DNA from: TMP-86 sp039807285
Lineage (GTDB): Bacteria > Pseudomonadota > Gammaproteobacteria > Steroidobacterales > Steroidobacteraceae
Length of the DNA: 64,000 bases
Assembly: GCA_044226785.1 (NCBI GenBank)
Contig: JBGAGK010000003.1
Span: 162,327-226,326, forward strand
Direction: 5' to 3'
Shown: piece after piece, positions 34,788 to 46,768 of the stretch
Layout of the letters: each line of letters opens with the position of its first letter
Numbering within the stretch: position 1 is the first letter of the stretch
Translations under genes and position numbers: made by a program
Notes under the pieces: model-generated
Seen by the model: only the letters and a program-made list of their open reading frames with translations
What the model was told of the DNA's origin: nothing
Database searches by the model: none

Positions 34788-35298
34788 AATGGGCAATCCA
34801 CGGCTGCTGCAGGTCAGCCGGCCCGTGGAGGATTTCAGCAGCCCCGATCTCGCCCGCCTGCTGGCGGACATGCACGACACCATGCATCACCTGAACGGGG
34901 CAGGCCTTGCCGCACCGCAGATCGGCGTGCTGGAGCGGGTTGTCATATTCGGGGTCGAACACAATCCGCGCTACCCCGATGCGCAGCCCGTGCCCCGGAC
35001 CGTGCTCATCAATCCCGGGATCGAAACCCTGGATGAGGGGATGGAGGATGGCTGGGAAGGCTGCCTGTCAGTGCCCGGAATGCGTGGCCTGGTGCCGCGG
35101 CACCGGCGCATCCGCTACCGCGGGTTCGACCCGCACGGAACGCCATTCGAGCGGGAAGCCGCGGGCTTCCACGCCCGCGTGGTGCAGCATGAGGTGGACC
35201 ATCTGGACGGCATCCTGTATCCGCGGCGCATCCGGGACCTGCGCCTGTTCGGCTTCAATGAGGCCCTGTTTCCGGGGCAGGATCTGGCGGACGATTGA
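34765..35298 (+). CDS. def: Peptide deformylase
   Basis: 177 aa. All three deformylase motifs are present: GAGLAAPQIG (45-54), EGCLSVPG with metal ligand Cys100, and HEVDH with His142, Glu143 and His146. It removes the N-formyl group from new proteins. The start ATG 34765 is only 19 bp from the divergent miaB start and has no clear Shine-Dalgarno sequence. Def here is not followed by fmt, so it may be a second deformylase copy. Confidence 0.93.
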   Translation: MAIREVLKMGNPRLLQVSRPVEDFSSPDLARLLADMHDTMHHLNGAGLAAPQIGVLERVVIFGVEHNPRYPDAQPVPRTVLINPGIETLDEGMEDGWEGCLSVPGMRGLVPRHRRIRYRGFDPHGTPFEREAAGFHARVVQHEVDHLDGILYPRRIRDLRLFGFNEALFPGQDLADD

Positions 35299-35316
35299 GA
35301 CCCTTTGGCCGCGCAT

Positions 35317-35784
35317 TCAGAAGGGAATGTCGTCGTCGAAGTCTTCCTTGCCGCCGCCACCGGCCGGGGGTGACTGGTCGAAATCCTCCCGTGGCGGCGC
35401 GCTCATGCCCCGCTCGCCGCCGCCACCGCCGCCAGCACCGCCGCCTCCACGGCCTCCGAGCATCTGCATGTTGTCGGCGATGATCTCGGTGGTGTATCGG
35501 TCGTTGCCCTGCTTGTCCTGCCACTTGCGCGTGCGGATCCTGCCTTCGATGTAGACCTGCGAACCCTTGCGCAGGTATTCCGCGGCGATCTCCCCCAGCT
35601 TGCCGAACATCGCCACGCTGTGCCACTCGGTGCGCTCCTGCTGGGCGCCGGAAGCCTTGTCCTTCCAGGACTCGCTGGTGGCGATGCGGATGTTGGTCAC
35701 GTTCATGCCGCTGGGCATGGACCGGGACTCGGGGTCCGCTCCGAGATTGCCAACCAGGATGACTTTGTTGATGCCGCGGGCCAT
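35317..35784 (-). CDS. ssb: Single-stranded DNA-binding protein
   Basis: 155 aa. It has an N-terminal OB fold (about 1-108, starting ARGINKVILVGNLGADPE), a Gly-rich linker and the acidic tip DFDDDIPF that binds SSB partner proteins. It binds ssDNA in replication, repair and recombination. The neighbouring MFS gene and divergent uvrA match the order seen in pseudomonads. It converges with def, with 18 bp between the stops. Confidence 0.96.
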   Translation of the reverse strand: MARGINKVILVGNLGADPESRSMPSGMNVTNIRIATSESWKDKASGAQQERTEWHSVAMFGKLGEIAAEYLRKGSQVYIEGRIRTRKWQDKQGNDRYTTEIIADNMQMLGGRGGGGAGGGGGGERGMSAPPREDFDQSPPAGGGGKEDFDDDIPF

Positions 35785-35857
35785 CGTCCACTCCTATTGA
35801 TTCATGGGTTTTTGCAGGCGGGATTGTACACCGGGCAAGGTGCCCGCCCGGAGACCT

Positions 35858-37057
35858 TCAACCGCTGCGTTCGCCGAGAAACAGCTGGCAGGCCAGCCAG
35901 ATGGCCGTCACCCCGGCGCCGGCCGCAAACACGTAGCCCAAGGGCAGGTGGGCACCCAGCATCTGCCCGGCCAGCATGCCGCCGACGCCGGCGCCCAGGA
36001 ACTGCGAGGTGGCAAAGATGCCCATGGCCGTCCCCCGCGAGGAGGCCTCGACCACCAGGGACAGCCGGGCCGGAAGCTGCGCCTCGAGGAAATTGAAGGC
36101 ACCGAAGAACATCGCCATGCCGGCACGGATCCCCCACGCGGTGCTTCCACCCAGTGCCAGCCAGATAAGTGACGCACACAACAGGGCCACCGCGGCCTGG
36201 GTGATGCGGCCCGGCGCATCCGATTTTTCGAACAGGCGCAGAAGCGGCACGGTGACCAGCAGGGAGATCAGGAATACGGTGGCATAGACCTTCCAGTGGA
36301 TCGACAGATCCAGGTGCAGCGTATCGTGCAGGATCTGCGGCACGGCCACGAACGCACAGGTCAGGGAGAAATGCACACTGAAAATGCCGATGTAGGTCAA
36401 CAGCAGCGGCACCCGCCACAAGGCCGGCCTCAGCACCGAGCCCCGTGCGGCCGGTGCGGCCTGCGGACGTGGCACCAGTGACAGCGCCACCAGGGACCCC
36501 ACACCCAGCAGCGCCATGCAGGCAAAGATTCCGTTGACGCCGAAGGCTCCGTCCAGCGCCGGGCCTGCCAGGAGCGAGATGATGAAACACGCGCCAATGC
36601 TGATGCCGATGATGGCCATGGCTCGCGTGCGCACTTCCGGCCGGGTGACATCGGCCACCAGCGCGGTGACCGCGGAGGAGATGGCGCCGGTCCCCTGCAG
36701 CAGGCGCGCGAGGATCACGCCCGCGACCGAATGGGTAAACATGCCCACCAGCGACCCGGCGATGAACAGCACGATGCCGCCCGCGATCACGGGTTTTCGC
36801 CCGATGCGATCCGACAGGTGCCCGGCAGGAATCAGCAACAGCCCCTGCGCCAGCGCGTAGGCGCCGACGGCAAATCCCGCCAGCCGCTGCGAGCCGCCGG
36901 GCAGGGAGCGGACATACAGGTCCAGCACCGGAAGCAGGAGGAACAACCCCAGGATGCGGGTGGCGTAGATGCCGGTCAGGGCGCCGGTGGCGCGCCGTTC
37001 CTGCGGCAACATGGCAAGACGCGGGGCCTTTGCCGAAACCTCTGCGCTTGCCTTCAT
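35858..37057 (-). CDS. Major facilitator superfamily transporter
   Basis: 399 aa with about 12 transmembrane segments. The MFS loop 2-3 motif appears as GHLSDRIGRKPVI near residue 80, with TRILGLFLLLPVLDLYV in helix 1. It resembles the drug/sugar efflux transporter found between ssb and uvrA in pseudomonads. The substrate is unknown. It is upstream of ssb on the same strand (73 bp) and divergent from uvrA, with 51 bp between the starts. Confidence 0.88.
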   Translation of the reverse strand: MKASAEVSAKAPRLAMLPQERRATGALTGIYATRILGLFLLLPVLDLYVRSLPGGSQRLAGFAVGAYALAQGLLLIPAGHLSDRIGRKPVIAGGIVLFIAGSLVGMFTHSVAGVILARLLQGTGAISSAVTALVADVTRPEVRTRAMAIIGISIGACFIISLLAGPALDGAFGVNGIFACMALLGVGSLVALSLVPRPQAAPAARGSVLRPALWRVPLLLTYIGIFSVHFSLTCAFVAVPQILHDTLHLDLSIHWKVYATVFLISLLVTVPLLRLFEKSDAPGRITQAAVALLCASLIWLALGGSTAWGIRAGMAMFFGAFNFLEAQLPARLSLVVEASSRGTAMGIFATSQFLGAGVGGMLAGQMLGAHLPLGYVFAAGAGVTAIWLACQLFLGERSG

Positions 37058-37108
37058 GCTCTGCCGTCTGAACCCTTGAAATCCCGGTAAGGTATAGTAC
37101 CCGGTTCA

Positions 37109-40003
<2,895 letters not shown>

Positions 40004-40943
40004 TCCAGGGCTTTGCACAGACTCGCAACGCCATCCAGGATGCGGGGCGACATGCGGTTCAGGAGATTCGGGTCCTGCAGGTAGAGCCGATGGGTCTTCA
40101 CGGCCGACAGCGTCGGGAAACGATCCCATGCACGCACCTGCCGCTCGCCTTCCGGACCCGTGGCCGCCACGATGATCACGTCCGGATTGCGCGCCAGCAC
40201 GGCCTCGACATCGACCACCGGTGCGAGTCCCGAAAGGCCCGCGAACACGTTGATGCCGCCGCAGATTTCCAGTGCCTCGTTCACGACATGCTCGCCGGTC
40301 AGCGTATACAGCGGCCGGTCCCACACCTGGTAGAACACCCGCAACCGCGGCCGGTTGGCATATCGGGCGATCAGCGCAAGCCGGGTTGCGCGGAACTTCG
40401 CGGCGACCTCCCGGCCCTGAAGGGCGTGCCCGGTGAGCCGCCCGAAATCCACGAGCGCCGTTTCGATGTCGGTGAGATGCCGCTGTTCGGTGCCCATCAG
40501 CCGCAGATTCAGGGTACGCAACTGCTGCTGTTGCTGCTGTGGCGTACCGCTCTCCCAGTACATGACGAGATCGGGCCGCAGCGACAGCAGGCGTTCCACA
40601 TCAAGGGCGAACACATCACCGACGCGAGGGATGAGGCGCGCTGCCGGCGGATAGTCGCTCCAGACGTCCACGCCGACCAGCGCACCGCCGGCGCCGACCG
40701 CGAACAACAGCTCCGTGATGTGCGGACTGAGCGATACGATGCGCCGGGGGGGCCCTGTCACACTGGCCTGGGTCGGCTGGTTCGCCTCGGCCGCGGATGC
40801 GGTTGCCGGATTCGCGCTCCATCCTGCAGCGACGGCCAGCAGCAGCATCAGCATCCCGCGCTTCGGCCATGACAGTGCGCGGCGGAGCATTGCATAATCC
40901 GGCATCCCGCCGCGTTGCGCGTGATCGTCACAGGAGATGCACA

Positions 40944-42134
40944 TTGTTCGATGAACTCAAGGGTCTGCCCGAAGATGCCATTCTAGGATTGATGACGCGT
41001 TATCGCGCGGATCCTTTCGCAGACAAGGTCGACCTGGGAGTGGGCGTGTTCCGTGACGAGGCCGGCCATACACCCGTGCTGGATTGCGTCCGGGATGCCG
41101 AGGCCCGGGTGCTGGCCACCCAGGACACCAAGACCTACGTGGCCCCGGCGGGACGGGCGGAGTTCAACCGGCTGGTGCAGGAGATGGTCCTGGGGACGGG
41201 CCACCCGGTCCTGGGCCAGGGCCGTCTGCGCACCATCCAGGCGCCCGGCGGCTGTGGCGCACTGCGCCTGGGAGCCGAACTGATCCGGGCGGCGGCCCCG
41301 CAGAGCCAGGTACACGTGAGCGATCCGACCTGGGGAAATCACATGCCCCTGCTCGGCGGCGCGGGGCTGAGGCTCGCCCGATATCCCTACTACGAGGCGG
41401 CGAGCGGACGATTGCGCTTCGATGCGATGTTGCAGGCACTGGAGCGCTGCAATCCCGGTGATGTGGTCCTGCTCCATGCCTGCTGTCACAACCCCAGTGG
41501 AGCGGATCTGTCCGTCACGCAGTGGAACGATGTGTTGTCCGTACTGCAGCGCCGGCAGCTGCTGCCGTTCGTCGATCTCGCCTATCTGGGATTCGGCGAA
41601 GGCCTGGAGGCCGATGCCTTCGGGGTGCGCCTGCTCGCGGAACATCTGCCCGAATTGCTGGTGGCCGTGTCCATGTCCAAGAACTTCGGCCTGTACCGCG
41701 AGCGGGTCGGGGCGCTGATCCTGATCGGCAGCCGACCCGAACGCGTGGATGCCATGTCGAGCAACGCACTGCAGATCGCCCGCAGCATCTACTCGATGCC
41801 GCCCGATCACGGCGCCGCAGTGACGGCCATCATCCTGGGCGATGCGCAGCAGCGCCAGCGCTGGGAACGCGAACTGGAGCAGATGCGCCAGCGCATCCAG
41901 TCCATGCGCCGTCTTCTGTCCGCCACGTTGCGCCAGAAATCCGGCAGCGGCCGCTTCGATTTCATCGAATCACAGCACGGCATGTTCTCCCTGCTGGGAT
42001 TGTCCCCGCAGCAGGTCCTCGACCTGCGCGATCGGCATCATGTCTACATGGTTCCCGACAGCCGGGTGAACATCGCCGGCGTGACGCCGCGCAATGCCGG
42101 ATACCTGACGGACGCCATTCTGGCCGTGGTCTGA
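40944..42134 (+). CDS. Aromatic/aspartate aminotransferase (class I)
   Basis: 396 aa from TTG 40944, preceded by AGGAG at 7 nt (a longer frame exists but lacks a good site). It is of the AspC/TyrB type: FDELKGLPEDAILGLMTRYR at the N-terminus, Asn in HNPSG, and the PLP Lys in SMSKNFGLYRERVGA near residue 249. It transfers amino groups between aromatic or acidic amino acids and 2-oxo acids. It is divergent from the BtuF-like gene, with about 53 bp between starts. Substrate preference cannot be read from the sequence. Confidence 0.9.
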   Translation: MFDELKGLPEDAILGLMTRYRADPFADKVDLGVGVFRDEAGHTPVLDCVRDAEARVLATQDTKTYVAPAGRAEFNRLVQEMVLGTGHPVLGQGRLRTIQAPGGCGALRLGAELIRAAAPQSQVHVSDPTWGNHMPLLGGAGLRLARYPYYEAASGRLRFDAMLQALERCNPGDVVLLHACCHNPSGADLSVTQWNDVLSVLQRRQLLPFVDLAYLGFGEGLEADAFGVRLLAEHLPELLVAVSMSKNFGLYRERVGALILIGSRPERVDAMSSNALQIARSIYSMPPDHGAAVTAIILGDAQQRQRWERELEQMRQRIQSMRRLLSATLRQKSGSGRFDFIESQHGMFSLLGLSPQQVLDLRDRHHVYMVPDSRVNIAGVTPRNAGYLTDAILAVV

Positions 42135-42233
42135 GAAGGGGTTTTTGCGCGGGATGGCGCGGACCGGCGGCACGAGGACCGGTGAAGACCTCTGGCGCCG
42201 GCGCCGGGTTGCGCAGGGCGCTCAGCGCGCCGC

Positions 42234-43130
42234 TCAGCCTTCCAGGGCCGAACGCAGGTTCGCGATCTCGTTCGCCGACTCGTTCAGGATCGCCGCGGAC
42301 TTCTCGCCGTTCAGACCCAGGCGCACGGTGACGGGCAGACCCTGCATCGCCACTTCCAGTCCCTGAGGGTCGGACATGAATCCTGCAATCAGCAATGCCG
42401 CAGCCACCACATCGGACAGATCCGCAGCATCCGGGGACTCCCGCCCCAGGTCGTCCTGGCTGGCGATGGCCTCTGCCATGCTGTCAGCGAATTCCCAGTT
42501 CTCGAGGATGGCCTTGCCGATGGCGGCGTGCCAGTCACGGATCACCTCGTTCATGAATGCCGGATCGCTGAACAATTCGGGGTGCTTTTCCGCCCGTGTG
42601 ACGATGTACAGCTTGCCGATGTTGTGCAGGAGTCCCGCGAGCATGGCTTCATCCGGATTGAGCCGGGTCAGTTTCCGTGCCAGCACGAAGGACATCGCGG
42701 CCACCCGGGTGCTGGTTTCCCACAGACTCTGCAGGAGCCCGTCCAGGCCCTGCAGCCTGCTGGCAGCACGGATCTGCGCCATGGCAAAGGAAATCGCCGC
42801 GCTGCGCACCATGTTGTGCCCCATGCGGTTCACCGCCGTGCGCAGGTCGGTGACCTGTCTGCCGGAGCGGTTGAGCATGGCGGAATTCGACATTTTCAAC
42901 AGCCGCGCCGCCAGAGCCGGCTCGGAACCCACGATGCGAACCACCTGGTCGACGGTGGAGGCCTCATCGGCCAGCGCACGGCGTACGCGCACCACCACGT
43001 CCGGAAAGGAAGGCAGTTCCACGCGTCCTCGGGAAAGCTCGGCTGACAGGGATCGGACGAATTCGAAGGCTGCAGCCTGCGACGGCTGCCCGGGGCTTGC
43101 TGCCTCCACGCTCATACCTGGGGTACTCAT
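42234..43130 (-). CDS. HDOD-domain protein
   Basis: 298 aa from ATG 43130 (ATG 43115 also possible). The HDOD core covers about 35-240: LPSFPDVVVRVRRALAD, then AARLLKMSNSAMLN and the degenerate HD-like LAGLLHNIGKLYIV. HDOD proteins are HD-superfamily relatives without clear catalytic residues and take part in signalling, motility or stress control. No GGDEF, EAL or receiver domain is attached. It stands alone, convergent with the aminotransferase. Confidence 0.85.
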   Translation of the reverse strand: MSTPGMSVEAASPGQPSQAAAFEFVRSLSAELSRGRVELPSFPDVVVRVRRALADEASTVDQVVRIVGSEPALAARLLKMSNSAMLNRSGRQVTDLRTAVNRMGHNMVRSAAISFAMAQIRAASRLQGLDGLLQSLWETSTRVAAMSFVLARKLTRLNPDEAMLAGLLHNIGKLYIVTRAEKHPELFSDPAFMNEVIRDWHAAIGKAILENWEFADSMAEAIASQDDLGRESPDAADLSDVVAAALLIAGFMSDPQGLEVAMQGLPVTVRLGLNGEKSAAILNESANEIANLRSALEG

Positions 43131-43310
43131 TGGCCACGACAATGCCTTCAGGGTCGGCAGATCCTGGCGCAACTTGAACCTGCCGCGCGCCGGACAGGCA
43201 TCCTGCCGCCGGTACGGCACGTCCTGTCACCGCCGCAGCATGCGAAACCAGACCGGGTTCACAGAATCCGGATTACCAGTACGTTACAGCACCGCACCGG
43301 TGCGCGAACT

Positions 43311-43868
43311 TCACCTGGGTCGAAGGGAGGCCGGCGTCGAGGCGGCCGAGGTGAATCGCTGGCGAATCTCGCCATCGCGGATACGCTCCCTGAATTTGCC
43401 GCGCGTGTAGCGGCTCAGCACCCCACGCCAGAACGCAATGGCAGTGGGATTGCGGTTGTACTCGACGATCTCCCACTCCCCGGCGAACCGGTTGAAGATC
43501 AGGGTGGCGGCCTCGCGGCCGATACCCACGCGGCGAAAGGGATTGCGGATGAAAAACTCCGACAGCAGAAAATCCGCCTTGTCGGTGCTGCCGCCCATGC
43601 GCGGCCGGGTCACCAGCGCAAAGCCGACAGGCTCCTCACCCTTGAGGATGAGCAAGGGATGGGAATGCTCATTGCTGAACCAGTTGGCGAAGATCTCGTC
43701 GTCCCGTGGAGCATCCTCGACCATGACCGGGAAGATCCCCGTATTGAGCTGCGACAGGTCGTCCAGATACTCGCTGTAGGTCCGTTCGATCCACTGACGG
43801 TCCTTCGGCAGGTGCCTGCAGTCACGGATACTGATTGGCAACGGAACTCCCGGTCCTTGAAAAAACAC
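43311..43868 (-). CDS. GNAT-family N-acetyltransferase
   Basis: 185 aa. A GNAT fold is indicated by the acetyl-CoA pyrophosphate loop RRVGIGREAA near residue 112, preceded by SEFFIRNPF. The end (IVEYNRNPTAIAFWRGVLSR) is typical of the C-terminal GNAT half. The substrate is unknown. Upstream bases 43869-43930 separate it from the Ala-rich lipoprotein gene on the same strand, so the two may be co-transcribed. Confidence 0.85.
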   Translation of the reverse strand: MFFQGPGVPLPISIRDCRHLPKDRQWIERTYSEYLDDLSQLNTGIFPVMVEDAPRDDEIFANWFSNEHSHPLLILKGEEPVGFALVTRPRMGGSTDKADFLLSEFFIRNPFRRVGIGREAATLIFNRFAGEWEIVEYNRNPTAIAFWRGVLSRYTRGKFRERIRDGEIRQRFTSAASTPASLRPR

Positions 43869-43930
43869 AGCCCGGGCAAGCGAACCGGATGGTGCGCCTG
43901 ACCGGGCTTGTGCAATCAGCTCGAACGCGA

Positions 43931-44176
43931 TTACTTCGGTGCGTCGGCAGGCTTGGCAGCCGAAGCCGCATCCGCAGCAGCACCCGCAGCCGAAGCAGCG
44001 GCGTCGGCGGCAGCACCCGCAGCCGAAGCAGCGTCAGCAGCCGGAGCCATGGCCGCAGGAGCGGACTCGGCAGCAGGAGCAGGCTCAGCGGCAGGCGCCG
44101 GAGCAGGCTCGTTCTTGGCGCAGCCACCCAGCACGAGTGCAGCGACGAAAGCGCTTAGAGCAAGTTTTGTCTTCAT
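43931..44176 (-). CDS. Ala-rich small lipoprotein
   Basis: 81 aa. The signal peptide ends in a lipobox V-L-G-G-C (Cys19). The rest is low-complexity Ala/Pro, then repeated AADAASAAG units that should be helical, without other features. It is probably an abundant outer-membrane-type lipoprotein. The repeated GCAGC/GCAGCC bases could slip, but the frame is intact. Confidence 0.8.
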   Translation of the reverse strand: MKTKLALSAFVAALVLGGCAKNEPAPAPAAEPAPAAESAPAAMAPAADAASAAGAAADAAASAAGAAADAASAAKPADAPK

Positions 44177-44220
44177 CTATCGATACCCCAGAAAAGATTT
44201 AAGGAGAAAAACAACCAAGG

Positions 44221-44287
44221 CAAACTAGTTTGTCTTTAGGGAATTACCCCGATCGCGGAAAGGGATTTTAGTGGGTTTTGCTATAAT
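44221..44287 (+). promoter_or_regulatory. Control region between the lipoprotein gene and pepQ
   Basis: It contains a perfect 12-bp palindrome CAAACTAGTTTG (44221-44232) and a TATAAT at 44282-44287, 88 bp before the pepQ ATG. No good -35 lies at the normal distance. The rest of 44177-44375 shows no gene. Confidence 0.4.
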
Positions 44288-44375
44288 TTCAAAGCTGTTT
44301 CACAGTTGCTTGCAAGCCATTGGCCCGATCGCAGGCACCCCTTTAACGAATCATCCCGCCAATCGGGTTAAGTAA

Positions 44376-45707
44376 ATGCCAACACCAGATCCTCTCGATT
44401 CACTCTTTCCGGCGCATCTGGCAAAGGTCATGCAACGGACGGACCTTGCGCTGGCTGCCTGCGGGTTTGACGCCCTGGTCATCCATTCCGGCGCGCCCAT
44501 CACCCAGTTCCTGGACGACCAGGACTACCCATTCAAGCCCAATCCCCATTTCAAGGCCTGGGCCCCGCTCCTCCAGCACCCACATTGCGCCATCGTCCAC
44601 CGGCCGGGAAGCCGCCCGAAGCTGCTGTTCCACCGGCCTGATGACTACTGGTACAGCCCCCCCGAATTGCCCACCGAATCCTGGTCCGAGTCCTTTGACC
44701 TGATTCCCCATGCCAGCCTTGCCGATGCCCAGCGCCACTGGAAGCCACTCGACCGGGCGGCCCTGCTCGGGCCGCGATCCGTCTTTGCAGATGCGGACCC
44801 ATCGGTCATCAACCCATCGCAGTTGCTGTCGCGCCTGCACTTCGATCGGGCCGTCAAGACCGGCTATGAGCTGGAATGCCTGCGCCGTGCCAGTTTCCTG
44901 GGCGCGCAAGGCCACCAGGCTGCCCTTGCCAGTTTTACGGCCGGTGGCTCCGAGTACGACACCCACATGCGCTATCTGGAAGCCTGCGGGCAGCGCGAGG
45001 AGGAGATGCCCTACAACAACATCGTGGCCTACAACGAGCATGGCGCGGTGTTGCATTATCAGCACCTCGACCGCCGGGCGCCTGAACGGCGCCGATCCCT
45101 GCTGCTGGACGCCGGGGCGCAGTTCCGGGGGTATGCCAGCGACATCACGCGCACGCACGCGGCCGCGCCCGGCCTGTTCGCCGATCTGGTGGAAGCGATG
45201 GAACGGGCGCAGCTGGCATTGTGCGAGGAGATTCGCAGCGCAACGGACTTTCGGGATGTGCACCTGAGCGCACACCGGCGTATCGGCGATGTCCTGCAGG
45301 CGGCAGGCCTGATTCGCCTGGGCGGACAGGATGCGGTCGAGGCGCGACTCACCTCCGTGTTCTTCCCGCACGGCATAGGGCACCTGCTCGGCCTGCAGGT
45401 TCATGATGTGGGCGGAGTCCAGGGTGACCCCTCGGGGCGCGAGCGTCCGCGTCCCGAGGGTCACCCTTACCTGCGGATGACCCGCATGCTGGAACCCGGT
45501 GTCGTCGTCACGGTGGAACCGGGCATCTACTTCATCGATTCGCTGTTGAAGGCGGCGGCGGCCGACAAGCGGCACGAGTTGATCGACTGGAGCCGCGTGG
45601 ATGGCCTGCGTCCCTTCGGCGGAATCCGCATCGAAGACAACGTGGTCGCAACCACCGGTGCACCGGAAAATCTCACCCGCACCGCATTTGCGCGTCTGGC
45701 CGCCTGA
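44376..45707 (+). CDS. pepQ: Xaa-Pro dipeptidase
   Basis: 443 aa M24B metallopeptidase. The dinuclear metal ligands are visible: the two Asp in LLLDAGAQFRGYASDITRTH, His in FFPHGIGHLLGLQVHD, Glu in TVEPGIYFID and Glu in GGIRIEDN. Length and N-terminal domain fit the PepQ group of gammaproteobacteria, which cleaves X-Pro dipeptides and, in some members, organophosphates. It converges with mscL. Confidence 0.93.
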   Translation: MPTPDPLDSLFPAHLAKVMQRTDLALAACGFDALVIHSGAPITQFLDDQDYPFKPNPHFKAWAPLLQHPHCAIVHRPGSRPKLLFHRPDDYWYSPPELPTESWSESFDLIPHASLADAQRHWKPLDRAALLGPRSVFADADPSVINPSQLLSRLHFDRAVKTGYELECLRRASFLGAQGHQAALASFTAGGSEYDTHMRYLEACGQREEEMPYNNIVAYNEHGAVLHYQHLDRRAPERRRSLLLDAGAQFRGYASDITRTHAAAPGLFADLVEAMERAQLALCEEIRSATDFRDVHLSAHRRIGDVLQAAGLIRLGGQDAVEARLTSVFFPHGIGHLLGLQVHDVGGVQGDPSGRERPRPEGHPYLRMTRMLEPGVVVTVEPGIYFIDSLLKAAAADKRHELIDWSRVDGLRPFGGIRIEDNVVATTGAPENLTRTAFARLAA

Positions 45708-45714
45708 GCCCCGC

Positions 45715-46110
45715 TCAGCGCTTCGCCAGCAGGTTCCTGATTTCCTCCAGCAGCACTTCCGAACGCGGCGGAGGCGGCGGCGGTGCAGCCGGGTCAGGCT
45801 TTTTCAGTTTGTTGATGCTGCGGATGGCCATGAAGATGGCGAGCGCTATGACGAGAAAATCGAAGACGGACTGCAGGAACACCCCGTACTTCACCACCAG
45901 CGCGGTCTTGCCGTCCGGTGACATGCCCAGGCTGAAGACAAGGTCGGTGAAATTCACGCCACCGACCAGCTTGCCCAGGACCGGCATGACCACATCACCG
46001 ACGAACGATGACACGATCTTTCCGAACGCACCGCCAATGATCACGCCGACCGCGAGATCGATGACGCTGCCCTTCATCGCAAATTCCTTGAACTCTGAAG
46101 CGAGACTCAT
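45715..46110 (-). CDS. mscL: Large-conductance mechanosensitive channel
   Basis: 131 aa. The N-terminal amphipathic helix and TM1 pore helix (FKEFAMKGSVIDLAVGVIIG) and TM2 (VFDFLVIALAIFMAIRSINK) are intact. A Pro-rich linker (PDPAAPPPPPP) leads to the C-terminal helical bundle (EVLLEEIRNLLAKR). It is an emergency valve under osmotic downshock. It lies downstream of rplQ on the same strand, behind a likely terminator. Confidence 0.95.
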   Translation of the reverse strand: MSLASEFKEFAMKGSVIDLAVGVIIGGAFGKIVSSFVGDVVMPVLGKLVGGVNFTDLVFSLGMSPDGKTALVVKYGVFLQSVFDFLVIALAIFMAIRSINKLKKPDPAAPPPPPPRSEVLLEEIRNLLAKR

Positions 46111-46179
46111 GTTCCGTATCCTCCATTGATCTTGTTGCGCCGGAGGTCCGACAGACTACGCGAGTCCGGGTGTTCAGGC

Positions 46180-46210
46180 AAAACGACGCCCGGTTGCCCC
46201 GGGCGCGTCG
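46180..46210 (-). terminator. Terminator after rplQ
   Basis: On the minus strand CGAC-GC-GCCCGG, a GGCAA loop and CCGGGC-GTCG are followed by TTTTG. The stem has 10 bp with a 2-nt bulge. It marks the end of the alpha ribosomal operon and separates it from mscL. Confidence 0.6.
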
Positions 46211-46235
46211 AATGTGCAAGGCAAATGAAGCCGGA

Positions 46236-46727
46236 TCAGGCTGCTGCGCGTTTGCGCCTGGGCTTTTCAGCGGCGCCCGCGGCTGCCGGCTTGTCCGATG
46301 CAGCCTTCTTGTCCCCGCGCTTTGCCTTGGCCTTGGCAGGCGGCTGCTCCGCCGGTGCCTGGGCAGCGACCGGCCCATCGACCAGTTCCACCAATGCCAT
46401 GTCGGCGGTGTCGCCGGGACGCATTTCCATTTTCAGGATGCGCGTATAGCCGCCGGCACGCGCCTTGAACCTGGGACCCAGATCGCCGAACAGCTTCTCG
46501 ACCACGGCCTCATCGCGCAGCCTTGCGAAGGCCAGCCGGCGCTTGGCCAGAGAGTCCACCCTGGCAAGCGTGATCAGCGGCTCGACCACACGGCGCAGTT
46601 CCTTGGCCTTGGGCACCGTGGTCCGGATCTTCTCGTGGCGCAGGAGCGAGGCCGCCATGTTGCGCAACATGGCGTGGCGGTGTGCGGAGTTGCGGGACAG
46701 CTGACGCCCGATGTTTCTATGACGCAT
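46236..46727 (-). CDS. rplQ: 50S ribosomal protein L17
   Basis: 163 aa. The L17 fold covers about residues 1-115 (MRHRNIGRQLSRNSAHRHAM, EKIRTTVPKAKELRR). The remaining ~45 residues form a Lys/Ala-rich basic extension (KAKAKRGDKKAAS) not present in E. coli L17 (127 aa). It is the last gene of the alpha operon, after rpoA. Confidence 0.97.
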   Translation of the reverse strand: MRHRNIGRQLSRNSAHRHAMLRNMAASLLRHEKIRTTVPKAKELRRVVEPLITLARVDSLAKRRLAFARLRDEAVVEKLFGDLGPRFKARAGGYTRILKMEMRPGDTADMALVELVDGPVAAQAPAEQPPAKAKAKRGDKKAASDKPAAAGAAEKPRRKRAAA

Positions 46728-46768
46728 GTCGATTCAAACCCTGAACTGTTGGTGTGCGCGGCCCTGTC